Positions 36,020 to 44,758 of a stretch of 64,000 nt of DNA are shown in pieces. The position numbers were made by a program, and so were the translations under genes. This stretch comes from Polynucleobacter sp. HIN11 (GTDB lineage Bacteria > Pseudomonadota > Gammaproteobacteria > Burkholderiales > Burkholderiaceae): positions 124,001 to 188,000 of the forward strand of contig NZ_AP028142.1 of assembly GCF_030297675.1 (NCBI RefSeq), given 5' to 3'. The notes below the pieces were generated by a model that did no database searches, had not been told where the DNA came from, and was given only the letters and a program-made list of their open reading frames with translations. Within the stretch, counting starts at the first letter, position 1. The number at the start of each line of letters is the position of its first letter.

Positions 36020-37321
36020 ATGGAATTTGAAATGGTAGAACAAGAAACAGCTGGCAAGACCATCATTAAGGTGGTGGGTGTCGGAGGCGCTGGCGGCAAC
36101 GCTGTCCAGCATATGATTCGTCGCAATGTCAACGGCGTGGAGTTTATTTGCATGAATACCGATGCAGGTGCCTTGCAGCGGTCGCAAGCAAGCTTAAACC
36201 TACAACTGGGCGAAACTGGCTTGGGCGCTGGCGCGAAGCCAGAGGTGGGCGCGGCATCTGCCGAGCAAGCTCGCTCGCGTATTGCTGATGCATTGCAAGG
36301 CGCACATATGGTGTTCATTACCGCGGGGATGGGCGGCGGTACCGGAACTGGGGCGGCCCCAGTGGTTGCTCAAGTTGCTAAAGAAATGGGCATCTTAACG
36401 GTTGGCGTGATTAGTAAGCCGTTTGACTTTGAGGGCGTGAAGCGCTTAAAAGTGGCAGAGATGGGTGCGCAAGAGTTGGAAAAGCATGTTGACTCATTAA
36501 TCGTCGTTTTAAATGAAAAGCTCTTTGAGGTGATGGGTGAAGATGCAGAATTTGATAAAGCCTTTGCTTGTGCAGACGATGTATTGCATAACGCAGTATC
36601 TGGTATTGCCGAAATCATTAATGAGCAGGGCTTAATCAACGTCGACTTTGAAGATGTCAAGACTGTCATGAGTGAGCAGGGTAAAGCCATGATGGGAACG
36701 GCGACAGTTTCTGGAATGGATCGGGCGCGTTTGGCGGCAGAGGCAGCCGTTGCATCGCCACTGCTGGAGGGCGTTGATTTATCAGGCGCACGCGGTGTAT
36801 TGGTCAATATCACTGCCAGTCGTTCATTGAAGTTATCCGAGACCCGTGAGGTGATGGCTGCGATTCGTGGGTATGCCGCTGAAGATGCTACGGTCATTTT
36901 TGGAACGGTGTATGACGATAGCTTGGGCGATGCCCTACGAGTAACCGTAGTAGCCACTGGACTCAATGGTTCCCAATCCCTGCAAAAGGATCAACCCCAG
37001 TTAATCTGGCGAGCTGCAACCGGTACGAATGATGCAAGTCCAACCATGACCACCTTGGGTGATTTTGCTCCAACCAGCCCAGCTGCTGCGATGAGCCGCA
37101 ATGTGACCCAAGCATCTAGTGCTATGGGCTCAGCCACGGCTGCCCCAGTGAATCCTGCGGTCGATTATGGTCAGTTTGATGTTCCAAAGGTATTTCGTAA
37201 TTCTCGAGAGTCTGTACCTCCAAGCCTTGGTGCCGATAGTTCGCCACAAGCGAAGGCCATGCTCGAGAAAGGGGCGGATTACTATGAGATACCTGCCTTT
37301 TTAAGGAAGCAAGCAGACTAA
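36020..37321 (+). CDS. ftsZ: cell division GTPase FtsZ
   Basis: A 433-residue tubulin homologue that forms the Z ring. It has GVGGAGGNAVQHM near 16-28, the tubulin signature GMGGGTGTGAAPV near 103-115, a T7 loop containing NVDFEDVKTVM, a variable linker rich in Ala, Thr and Ser (about 330-415) and the conserved C-terminal peptide EIPAFLRKQ that binds FtsA and ZapD. A strong AAGGAGGG sits at 36009-36016, in keeping with its high expression. It is the last gene of the cluster proper. Confidence 0.98.
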   Translation: MEFEMVEQETAGKTIIKVVGVGGAGGNAVQHMIRRNVNGVEFICMNTDAGALQRSQASLNLQLGETGLGAGAKPEVGAASAEQARSRIADALQGAHMVFITAGMGGGTGTGAAPVVAQVAKEMGILTVGVISKPFDFEGVKRLKVAEMGAQELEKHVDSLIVVLNEKLFEVMGEDAEFDKAFACADDVLHNAVSGIAEIINEQGLINVDFEDVKTVMSEQGKAMMGTATVSGMDRARLAAEAAVASPLLEGVDLSGARGVLVNITASRSLKLSETREVMAAIRGYAAEDATVIFGTVYDDSLGDALRVTVVATGLNGSQSLQKDQPQLIWRAATGTNDASPTMTTLGDFAPTSPAAAMSRNVTQASSAMGSATAAPVNPAVDYGQFDVPKVFRNSRESVPPSLGADSSPQAKAMLEKGADYYEIPAFLRKQAD

Positions 37322-37334
37322 TAAATAAACCATA

Positions 37335-37419
37335 CAATAGTGGGTTCGAGGATTGCTAATTCAGTCGCCCCTCCGGACGACGAATCCAGCGCCTGCGTTA
37401 GCACCCCAAACCACTATTG
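37335..37419 (+). ncRNA. candidate structured 5' leader upstream of a peroxiredoxin
   Basis: The 111-bp gap between ftsZ and the peroxiredoxin gene is enclosed by a perfect 9-bp inverted repeat, CAATAGTGG (37335-37343) and CCACTATTG (37411-37419), ending 13 bp before the start codon. Inside lie GGATT/AATCC (37350-37354 with 37383-37387), GTCG/CGAC (37364-37367 with 37378-37381) and GCTAA/TTAGC (37355-37359 with 37398-37402). The last pairing crosses the first inner one, so a pseudoknot or alternative folds are possible. I could not match it to a known riboswitch. It has no poly-T tail, so it is not a simple terminator. Confidence 0.4.
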
Positions 37420-37432
37420 ATATGGAGATCAC

Positions 37433-37933
37433 ATGATTGCTGTAGGACAAAAATTACCAAACGCTACCCTCTACGAGTTTTTTGATGAAGAGCGCGATGG
37501 CTGTTCCTTGGGCCCAAATGCATTTGAAGTTGACAAATTAACCGCTGGCAAAAAAATTGTTATTTTTGCTTTGCCTGGCGCATTTACACCAACCTGCTCA
37601 GCCAAGCATGTTCCAGGATTTGTGGAGCATTTTGATGCGATTAAAGCAAAAGGTGTTGATGAGATTTGGTGTGTTTCTGTCAATGACCCATTTGTGATGG
37701 GCGCATGGGGCCGGGATTTAAAGGTTGGCAAGAAAGTACGTATGTTGGGTGACGGTAGTGCTGAGTTCACCAAAAAGTTAGGCATGGAATTTGATCTAAC
37801 CGCGCGTGGTCTTGGTGTTCGCTCACAACGCTATGCCATGATCGTGGATAACGGCGTTGTGAAGCATTTAGCACTCGAGGCACCTGGTAAGTTTGAAGTC
37901 AGTGATGCCGCAAATACCTTAAAGCATCTTTAA
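37433..37933 (+). CDS. peroxiredoxin, Prx5 type
   Basis: A 166-residue thiol peroxidase of the AhpC/TSA superfamily, closest in layout to Prx5. The peroxidatic cysteine is Cys55 in PGAFTPTCS (the TxxC motif) and the activating arginine is in RSQRYAMIV near 130. Other cysteines are at 24 and about 80, neither in an obvious resolving position, so reduction may be by glutathione/glutaredoxin or thioredoxin. GGAG ends seven bases before the ATG. Its place between ftsZ and lpxC recurs in Burkholderiales as far as I recall. Confidence 0.93.
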   Translation: MIAVGQKLPNATLYEFFDEERDGCSLGPNAFEVDKLTAGKKIVIFALPGAFTPTCSAKHVPGFVEHFDAIKAKGVDEIWCVSVNDPFVMGAWGRDLKVGKKVRMLGDGSAEFTKKLGMEFDLTARGLGVRSQRYAMIVDNGVVKHLALEAPGKFEVSDAANTLKHL

Positions 37934-37950
37934 TTGATATTGTGTAGGCC

Positions 37951-38868
37951 ATGGTGCTTAAGCAAAAAACTTTAGCGCAGCCGATCAAAACGGTCGGCAT
38001 TGGCCTGCATTCTGGTCGTAAATCAACGCTAACCATTAAACCCGCACCGATTGATTTTGGTATTCAGTTCGTGCGGGTTGATATGCCTAACGCAGTTCCT
38101 ATCCCAGCTCATGCATTGGCTGTCTGTGATACCCGCTTAGCCTCGGTGATTCAGAGTCAAGGGGTCAAGGTTTCTACGGTTGAGCATTTACTATCAGCCT
38201 GTTCGGGTTTGGGATTGGATAATTTATTGATTGAGGTCGATGCGGAAGAAGTGCCGATCATGGACGGTAGTGCGGCCTCTTTTCTTTTTCTGATTGAGTC
38301 AGCTGGTACCGTTGAACAAGAGGCCCCACGCAAATTTATGGTGATTCAAAAGGCGGTGGAAGTGCGTGAAGGCAATAAATTAGCACGCCTAGAGCCACAT
38401 TTTGGATTCAAGTTGGATTTCACGATTGACTTTAAGCACCCAGCAGTTGATAAAACGGGGCAGCGTTTTGTGGTCGATTTTGCTGAGCACGCTTATCGTA
38501 GTGAGATTGGTCGTGCTCGCACCTTTGGATTTGCGCATGAGGTGGAAGCCTTGCGTGAGATTGGTTTAGCTCGTGGTGGCAGTTTAGATAATGCGATTGT
38601 GCTTGATGAGCATCGCATCTTAAATAACGAAGAGTTACGTTATGACGATGAGTTTGTGCGTCATAAAATTTTGGACGCGATCGGAGATCTTTATTTGGCC
38701 GGTCACCCTATTGTCGGAGCGTACACCGCAGAAAAGTCAGGCCATGCACTTAATAACGCACTATTACGAAAGCTCTTAGACGACCCAAGTTCGTATTCGA
38801 TCGAAACCTTTGATAAGGCTAGTGCCCCTGCGGCCTATCTGCAAACCCCCGAAAGCATCAACGCCTAG
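37951..38868 (+). CDS. lpxC: UDP-3-O-acyl-N-acetylglucosamine deacetylase
   Basis: A 305-residue zinc deacetylase, the committed step of lipid A synthesis. Zinc ligands and catalytic residues are His79 in STVEHLLSA, His and Asp in the RHKILDAIGDLYLAG block near 236-250, and His in KSGHALNNALLR near 265. MDGSAASF near 103 is the family turn. The N-terminus LKQKTLAQPIKTVGIGLHSG is typical. It shows the organism makes lipopolysaccharide. The end overlaps the convergent DciA-like gene by 11 bp. Confidence 0.96.
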   Translation: MVLKQKTLAQPIKTVGIGLHSGRKSTLTIKPAPIDFGIQFVRVDMPNAVPIPAHALAVCDTRLASVIQSQGVKVSTVEHLLSACSGLGLDNLLIEVDAEEVPIMDGSAASFLFLIESAGTVEQEAPRKFMVIQKAVEVREGNKLARLEPHFGFKLDFTIDFKHPAVDKTGQRFVVDFAEHAYRSEIGRARTFGFAHEVEALREIGLARGGSLDNAIVLDEHRILNNEELRYDDEFVRHKILDAIGDLYLAGHPIVGAYTAEKSGHALNNALLRKLLDDPSSYSIETFDKASAPAAYLQTPESINA

Positions 38869-39340
38869 ATTTTCTGTTTCTCAATAATCGTTCGATTGAT
38901 TGCCGCAGAGAAGACTGTGGAGATAGTTGTTGATAAAGCCCTTCCCAAGCACTTTGAGCTGCTGGGGTAAATTCAGGTGGATTTTCATTTACTCGATTAC
39001 TTCTTACCGTTAATGGTTTCGGTTTTACCTTCACCCGAACTTGATGAATCACCCATTGATATTGCCCAAGTTCTTTGGCAATACTGGGAGCAATTTGTTG
39101 TAAGCGGGTGCCAATCGTGGCATTCGGTACCACCAAAACTAGCTCACTAGGGCGATCGGGACGCCATTCAACCTGTAGGGATTGGCCAATAGATGCAAAA
39201 CCCAGTGAATACACAGCGTTTTGAACGGCATGGGTTAGGGCGTCATGCTTTTTAGCCCGCTCTAGAAGCGGTTTAAAGCCTTGCTCATGGGCTAGGCAAT
39301 CCTGCCATGGCTGGGCTAACTTAACTAGGGGCTTATTCAT
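38858..39340 (-). CDS. DciA-like (DUF721) protein
   Basis: From ATG 39340 the product has 160 residues; a TTG start at 39370 would add ten. It has the DUF721 core, with AVQNAVYSLGFASIGQSLQVEW, LVLVVPNATIGTRLQQIAP (about 75-95) and QYQWVIHQVRVKVKP. DciA-family proteins help load the replicative helicase in bacteria lacking DnaC. The C-terminal third is rich in Gln, Ser and Arg and probably disordered. It lies between lpxC and secA on the opposite strand, and the short gap to secA must hold two divergent promoters. Confidence 0.75.
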   Translation of the reverse strand: MNKPLVKLAQPWQDCLAHEQGFKPLLERAKKHDALTHAVQNAVYSLGFASIGQSLQVEWRPDRPSELVLVVPNATIGTRLQQIAPSIAKELGQYQWVIHQVRVKVKPKPLTVRSNRVNENPPEFTPAAQSAWEGLYQQLSPQSSLRQSIERLLRNRKSRR

Positions 39341-39395
39341 CAAAGAGGGGCTCGCGGGTGATAAACTCAATAGCTAAAATTTTTTCTAGATTCCT

Positions 39396-42152
39396 ATGGT
39401 ACTTGGTCTTATTAAAACACTGGTTGGTAGCAGCAATGACCGCCTTCTCAAGCAATACCGCAAGGTCGTTTCTAAGGTAAATGCCCTTGAGGCCAATCTC
39501 CAGGCTTTGGACGATTTTGCCTTACAAGCGAAAACTGCCGAATTTAAGCAACGGATTGCCGCCGGTGAGGCTTTGGATGACCTTGCCGCTGAAGCATTTG
39601 CAGTGGTCCGTGAGGCCAGCGTACGGGTCATGAAAATGCGTCATTTTGACGTTCAAATCATGGGAGCCTTGGCCCTTCATCAGGGAAAAATCGCTGAAAT
39701 GGGTACAGGTGAAGGTAAAACCCTAACCGCAACCTTGGCGGTTTACTTAAATGCGCTCTCAGGTAAGGGTGTTCATGTGGTGACTGTGAATGATTACTTG
39801 GCAGAACGGGATGCCGAGTGGATGTCTAAGCTCTACACTTTTTTGGGACTGACCGTTGGTATTAATTTGTCGCAAATGAATCATGAGGCCAAGCAAAAAG
39901 CCTATGCCGCTGATATCACGTATGGAACTAATAATGAGTTTGGCTTTGATTATTTGCGTGACAACATGGTTCAGGATGTGGCGCAGCGGGTACAGCGCGG
40001 CCTCTCCTATGCAATTGTTGACGAGGTTGATTCGATTCTGATTGACGAAGCTCGGACCCCACTTATTATTTCGGGGCAGGCTGAAGACCATACTGATTTA
40101 TATATCAAGATGAATGCGTTGCCTGCGCATCTTGATCCGCAGGTGGGAGAAGAAAAATCCGATGGTTCGGGCGTGATTAAACCAGGTGATTACTGGGTCG
40201 ATGAGAAATCCCATCAGGTCTATTTGACTGAGCGTGGCCATGAAAAAGCAGAACAAATCCTGACCCAAATTGGTTTATTGAAAGAGGGCGACTCCCTTTA
40301 TGCCCCGCAGAATATTAATTTGATGCATCACCTCTACGCAGCCTTACGCGCACACTCTTTGTATCACCGCGATCAACACTACGTGGTTCAGGGTGGTGAG
40401 GTCATCATCGTGGATGAGTTCACGGGCCGCTTAATGCAGGGTAGACGTTGGTCGGACGGCTTGCATCAAGCGGTTGAGGCGAAAGAGAAGGTGGGGATTC
40501 AGAACGAGAACCAAACGCTTGCCACCATTACCTTCCAGAACTACTTCCGGATGTATCAAAAATTGGCTGGCATGACCGGAACGGCAGATACCGAAGCCTA
40601 CGAGTTCAAAGAGATCTACGGACTTGAAACGGTGGTGATTCCCCCCAATCGACCCAGCCGTCGACTGGATCGGCAAGATCAAATTTATAAGACCTCGCCC
40701 GAGCGCTACGCAGCAGTCACGAAAGACATTAAAGAATGTTATGAACGAGGTCAGCCAGTTCTAGTAGGCACTACTTCCATTGAGAACTCGGAGCTGATTT
40801 CTAAATTACTCGATAAAGAAAAGCTTTCTCATCAGGTTCTCAATGCAAAGCAACATGCGCGTGAGGCAGAAATTATTGCTCAAGCGGGTCGACCCAAGAT
40901 GATTACCATTGCCACCAATATGGCTGGTCGTGGAACCGATATTGTTTTAGGTGGAAATGTCGAGCGGCAATCACTCCTCATTGAAGCCGATGAGTCCCTT
41001 AGTGATGCTGAAAAAGCAAAACGGATTCAGCAGTTAAAGGACGAATGGCAGGGACTGCATGATGCAGTCGTCAATGCTGGTGGTCTGCATATTATTGGTA
41101 CTGAACGACATGAAAGTCGCCGCATCGATAATCAGCTGCGTGGACGTGCCGGACGTCAAGGCGATCCTGGTTCATCGCGTTTCTATCTCTCGTTAGACGA
41201 TCCTTTATTGCGTATTTTTGCAGGTGATCGTTTACGTGCTGTAATGGATCGCTTAAAGATGCCCGAAGGCGAGCCGATTGAGGCGGGAATGGTAACGCGC
41301 TCAATTGAATCTGCTCAGCGCAAAGTAGAAGGACGTAACTTTGATATTCGTAAACAACTGCTCGAATACGATGATGTCGCTAACGATCAACGCAAAGAGA
41401 CCTATCGACTTCGCAATCAGATTCTTGAAAGTAAAGATATTGGTGACCTGATTGCCAATTTATGCGAAGACGTTTTTACAGCAATTGTCCGCAATTACGT
41501 CCCAGTGGAATCGATGGAAGAGCAGTGGGATATCCCCGCTCTTGAGCACCTCTTGGCAAATGAATGGGGAATTACCGTTGATCTTCAAGGGTGGATTGCC
41601 AATGCTGATACGGTCGATGACGAAGAAATCGTAACCCGGGTGATTGAAGCGGCAAAGAAGAATTACAAGGCTAAAGAGGAGCTCACGGGCCGTGAGTCGT
41701 TTGCTAGCTTTGAGCGTTCGGTGATGCTATATAGCTTAGATATTCACTGGCGAGAGCATTTGGCTGCCTTAGATCGACTGCGCCAAGGAATTCATTTGCG
41801 CGGCTATGCCCAAAAAGATCCAAAGCAAGAGTATCGCCGTGAGGCATTTGAGCTCTACGCAGAACTTTTGGATGTGGTGAAAAATGATGTGATTAAGACC
41901 GTGTTTACGGTTCAGATTAAAAATGCCTCAGAGCTTGATGAAGCTGCAGAAACCATCGCTGATGATAGCCAAGTAAAAGAGATGCAATTTAAGCATAACC
42001 AGTTTGCTGAGGGGGAAAGTATCCCTGTTGAGCAGGTTGAGCATGCAATTGCACCAGCCCCAGTTCGTGATGGCCCAAAAATTGGTCGAAATGATCCTTG
42101 CCATTGCGGTAGTGGTAAGAAATACAAGCACTGCCACGGAAAAATTGCTTAA
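39396..42152 (+). CDS. secA: preprotein translocase ATPase SecA
   Basis: A 918-residue motor driving export through SecYEG. Walker A is GTGEGKT near 104-110, DYLRDNM and VDEVDSILIDEARTPLIISG follow, and the second nucleotide domain has TIATNMAGRGTDIVLGGN near 507-524 and GRAGRQGDPGSS near 582. The C-terminus ends in the zinc and SecB-binding tail CHCGSGKKYKHCHG, intact here. Length is close to the 901 residues of E. coli SecA. Confidence 0.98.
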   Translation: MVLGLIKTLVGSSNDRLLKQYRKVVSKVNALEANLQALDDFALQAKTAEFKQRIAAGEALDDLAAEAFAVVREASVRVMKMRHFDVQIMGALALHQGKIAEMGTGEGKTLTATLAVYLNALSGKGVHVVTVNDYLAERDAEWMSKLYTFLGLTVGINLSQMNHEAKQKAYAADITYGTNNEFGFDYLRDNMVQDVAQRVQRGLSYAIVDEVDSILIDEARTPLIISGQAEDHTDLYIKMNALPAHLDPQVGEEKSDGSGVIKPGDYWVDEKSHQVYLTERGHEKAEQILTQIGLLKEGDSLYAPQNINLMHHLYAALRAHSLYHRDQHYVVQGGEVIIVDEFTGRLMQGRRWSDGLHQAVEAKEKVGIQNENQTLATITFQNYFRMYQKLAGMTGTADTEAYEFKEIYGLETVVIPPNRPSRRLDRQDQIYKTSPERYAAVTKDIKECYERGQPVLVGTTSIENSELISKLLDKEKLSHQVLNAKQHAREAEIIAQAGRPKMITIATNMAGRGTDIVLGGNVERQSLLIEADESLSDAEKAKRIQQLKDEWQGLHDAVVNAGGLHIIGTERHESRRIDNQLRGRAGRQGDPGSSRFYLSLDDPLLRIFAGDRLRAVMDRLKMPEGEPIEAGMVTRSIESAQRKVEGRNFDIRKQLLEYDDVANDQRKETYRLRNQILESKDIGDLIANLCEDVFTAIVRNYVPVESMEEQWDIPALEHLLANEWGITVDLQGWIANADTVDDEEIVTRVIEAAKKNYKAKEELTGRESFASFERSVMLYSLDIHWREHLAALDRLRQGIHLRGYAQKDPKQEYRREAFELYAELLDVVKNDVIKTVFTVQIKNASELDEAAETIADDSQVKEMQFKHNQFAEGESIPVEQVEHAIAPAPVRDGPKIGRNDPCHCGSGKKYKHCHGKIA

Positions 42153-42179
42153 TTTGAGGTTTGCCTTTCTAATTTAACG

Positions 42180-43406
42180 ATGGCTGTTAATTTTCCAATC
42201 CTTGATCCCAAATCCCTAAGCCCTATTTCTGGGCTTGCCCTTGGGTTTGCGCAGGCTGGTATTAAGCGGGCAAATCGCAAAGATGTTTTGGTAATGCGCC
42301 TAGTTCCCGGTTCGGCAGTAGCAGGCGTATTTACCCAAAATCGGTTTTGTGCCGCTCCCGTACAGTTATGTAAACAGCATCTATTGGAGGCTAATCCAAT
42401 TGAGGCATTGATCGTGAACACCGGTAATGCCAATGCAGGGACTGGTGAAGAGGGTCTGCGTCGAGCCTTTCAGACCTGTGAGGTGCTAGCAAACTCGTTT
42501 GGGCTGAGTCCAGAGCAAGTATTGCCCTTTTCAACAGGGGTGATCATGGAGCAACTACCAGCTGACAAAATTGTGGCTGCGATACCTCAAGCCGTAGCGC
42601 AATTATCTGAAGATAATTGGTTTGCAGCAGCCCAAGCGATCATGACCACCGATACCCTGCCGAAGGCGGCTTCGCAGACGATCAATACCGAGCAGGGACC
42701 TATTGTCATCACGGGTATTTCAAAAGGGGCCGGCATGATTCAGCCAAATATGGCGACTATGCTGGGTTTTGTGGGGACGAATGTTCAAGTTGATCGAGGT
42801 TTACTGCAAGAGCTCACCGCAGAGGCTGCGAACCTGTCATTTAACGCAATCACGATTGATGGCGATACATCAACTAATGATTCTTTCATCGTGATGGCCA
42901 CCGGCCAATCCCTAATCCGCATTCAGAGTCGCTCTGATCCGCTCTATAGTTTATTTCGAAAGGGTTTAATTGCTATCTCTCAACAGTTAGCGCAGCTGAT
43001 TGTGCGCGATGGCGAGGGTGCCACTAAATTTATAACAATTTGTGTAAAAGGCGGCAAGAATAGCCTTGAGTGCAAGCAGGTAGCCAAAGCAATTGCACAT
43101 TCGCCTTTGGTTAAAACTGCGTTTTTTGCAAGCGATCCCAATTTAGGTCGGATCTTGGCTGCGGTGGGCTATGCTGGAATCGATGATCTTGATAGTGGCA
43201 AGGTCCAACTCTGGTTGGATGATGTTTGGGTTGCAAAGGATGGTGGTCGACATCCAAACTATCAAGAAGAGCAAGGTCAAGCCGTGATGAAACAATCAGA
43301 AATAACCGTCACGGTTGATTTAGGAAGAGGCGATGCGATGGAGACGGTTTGGACCTGCGATTTATCGCATGAGTATGTCTCAATTAACGCTGATTACCGC
43401 TCATAA
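42180..43406 (+). CDS. argJ: bifunctional glutamate N-acetyltransferase/ornithine acetyltransferase
   Basis: A 408-residue self-processing enzyme that recycles acetyl groups in arginine synthesis. The precursor cleaves before Thr193 in MATMLG, producing alpha and beta chains; KGAGMIQPNMATMLGF is the cleavage block. NTGNANAGTG near 80-89 and DGDTSTNDSF near 223 are conserved, and the end ...YVSINADYRS matches the family. It is 27 bp after secA and 30 bp before the ATPase gene. Confidence 0.95.
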   Translation: MAVNFPILDPKSLSPISGLALGFAQAGIKRANRKDVLVMRLVPGSAVAGVFTQNRFCAAPVQLCKQHLLEANPIEALIVNTGNANAGTGEEGLRRAFQTCEVLANSFGLSPEQVLPFSTGVIMEQLPADKIVAAIPQAVAQLSEDNWFAAAQAIMTTDTLPKAASQTINTEQGPIVITGISKGAGMIQPNMATMLGFVGTNVQVDRGLLQELTAEAANLSFNAITIDGDTSTNDSFIVMATGQSLIRIQSRSDPLYSLFRKGLIAISQQLAQLIVRDGEGATKFITICVKGGKNSLECKQVAKAIAHSPLVKTAFFASDPNLGRILAAVGYAGIDDLDSGKVQLWLDDVWVAKDGGRHPNYQEEQGQAVMKQSEITVTVDLGRGDAMETVWTCDLSHEYVSINADYRS

Positions 43407-43436
43407 GCAAGTTTTATCATTACGAGAACGTGAACT

Positions 43437-44303
43437 GTGAATGACAAACTCGATCGCCTTCTAGATCATCTCGAAACATTTTTACCGAAGCCATTGACCG
43501 ATGCTGAGTGGCAAACCGCTAAGGCGTTTCGTTGGCAGCGTCGCGATAGTATTTTTGGACGAATTGGATTTCTAAAGCCAGTCAAGCACTTATCCCCAAT
43601 CTCGTTTCAAGATTTAAAACATATTGATCGCCAGCGCGATGCGATTATTGACAATACCCGGCATTTTGTTGAAAAGAAGCCCGCCAATAATATTTTGTTA
43701 ACAGGTGCGCGTGGTACTGGTAAGTCCTCATTGATCAAGGCCTGCCTCAATCAATTTGCTTCTCAGGGCTTGCGCTTAGTGGAGGTCGATAAGGATCACT
43801 TGGCTGATTTACCAGATATCACCGAGATTCTCGCGGCTCGTCCGGAGCGATTTATCGTGTTTTGTGATGATCTGTCCTTTGAGGATGGCGAGTCTGGATA
43901 TAAGGCTATGAAGTCTGCCCTAGATGGCTCAATTTCTGCGCAAGTAGACAACATTTTGATTTATGCAACCTCCAATCGCCGTCATTTGTTACCCGAGTAC
44001 ATGAAGGATAACGAGTCTTATGTTCATACCGACGATGGTGAGATTCATCCAGGCGAGGTTGTTGAAGAGAAAATCTCTTTATCAGAACGTTTTGGTTTGT
44101 GGCTTTCTTTTTATCCACCAAGGCAAGAGGAATATCTTGCGATCGTTGCACATTGGTTAGCGCACTTTGGTCTATCGGATAAAGCGATTGAGGCTGCCCG
44201 GCCCGAAGCCTTAGTCTGGGCTCTAGAGCGTGGCTCACGTTCAGGACGTGTGGCTTGGCAGTTTGCCAAGCACTGGGCCGGATCCCAATCCGGCAAAAAG
44301 TAG
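43437..44303 (+). CDS. DUF815 AAA-type ATPase
   Basis: A 288-residue protein with a Walker A GARGTGKSS near 90-98 and a Walker B-like FIVFCDDLSFE near 140-150. The start is GTG. The block RRHLLPEYMKDNESYVHTDD and the downstream SEELSERFGLWLSFYPPRQ-type segment (here ISLSERFGLWLSFYPP) mark the DUF815 family, whose cellular role is not established. It lies 3 bp before mutT, an arrangement I recall from other Burkholderiales. No membrane segment or signal. Confidence 0.88.
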   Translation: MNDKLDRLLDHLETFLPKPLTDAEWQTAKAFRWQRRDSIFGRIGFLKPVKHLSPISFQDLKHIDRQRDAIIDNTRHFVEKKPANNILLTGARGTGKSSLIKACLNQFASQGLRLVEVDKDHLADLPDITEILAARPERFIVFCDDLSFEDGESGYKAMKSALDGSISAQVDNILIYATSNRRHLLPEYMKDNESYVHTDDGEIHPGEVVEEKISLSERFGLWLSFYPPRQEEYLAIVAHWLAHFGLSDKAIEAARPEALVWALERGSRSGRVAWQFAKHWAGSQSGKK

Positions 44304-44306
44304 TCC

Positions 44307-44741
44307 ATGATAAATCAATCCCGGCCGATCGTTGAGGTCGCTGTCGGAATCCTTTTAAAAGATCAATCATTTGTTTTGATGGGTAAACGACCCAGTGGCA
44401 AACCCTATGCAGGCTATTGGGAGTTTCCGGGTGGTAAGCTGGAGGTCAATGAATCCATCACAACTGCCTTAGAGCGTGAGTTATATGAAGAGCTTGGCGT
44501 TCGGATTGATTTGGATAAAAACCATTGTCAGGAAATCATGATGCTCGAACATGATTACCCGCACGCCTATGTTCGTCTGCATGTGTGCTTGGTTGATCGC
44601 TGGGAGGGGGAGCCAGTTGGCCTAGAAAATCAAGAGCTATCTTGGCAAAATATATTTAATTCGGAGTTAACGATTAAACCATTATTGCCAGCTGCTTGGC
44701 CGATGATTGAAAAAGTTCGTTGGTATTTGAGAAGTACGTAA
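44307..44741 (+). CDS. mutT: NUDIX hydrolase MutT (8-oxo-dGTP diphosphatase)
   Basis: A 144-residue Nudix protein. The Nudix box GGKLEVNESITTALERELYEELGV (about 47-69) has all the metal-binding glutamates of the GX5EX7REUXEEXGU pattern. FVLMGKRPSGKPYAGYWEFPGG is the MutT-type substrate segment, and LSWQNIF near 110 matches the family. It removes oxidised dGTP from the nucleotide pool. It converges on zapD with a 17-bp gap; the yacG gene found there in many relatives is missing. Confidence 0.88.
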   Translation: MINQSRPIVEVAVGILLKDQSFVLMGKRPSGKPYAGYWEFPGGKLEVNESITTALERELYEELGVRIDLDKNHCQEIMMLEHDYPHAYVRLHVCLVDRWEGEPVGLENQELSWQNIFNSELTIKPLLPAAWPMIEKVRWYLRST

Positions 44742-44758
44742 GCAGTAATCTGCCTAGG

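Noticed and set aside
36370..36966. 198-codon minus-strand ORF inside ftsZ
   Set aside because: Serine- and threonine-rich translation typical of the antisense of a coding frame; ftsZ is certain here.
37340..37361. tRNA T-loop-like GGGTTCGAGGA after ftsZ
   Set aside because: The flanking five bases on each side do not pair and no acceptor or anticodon arm exists.
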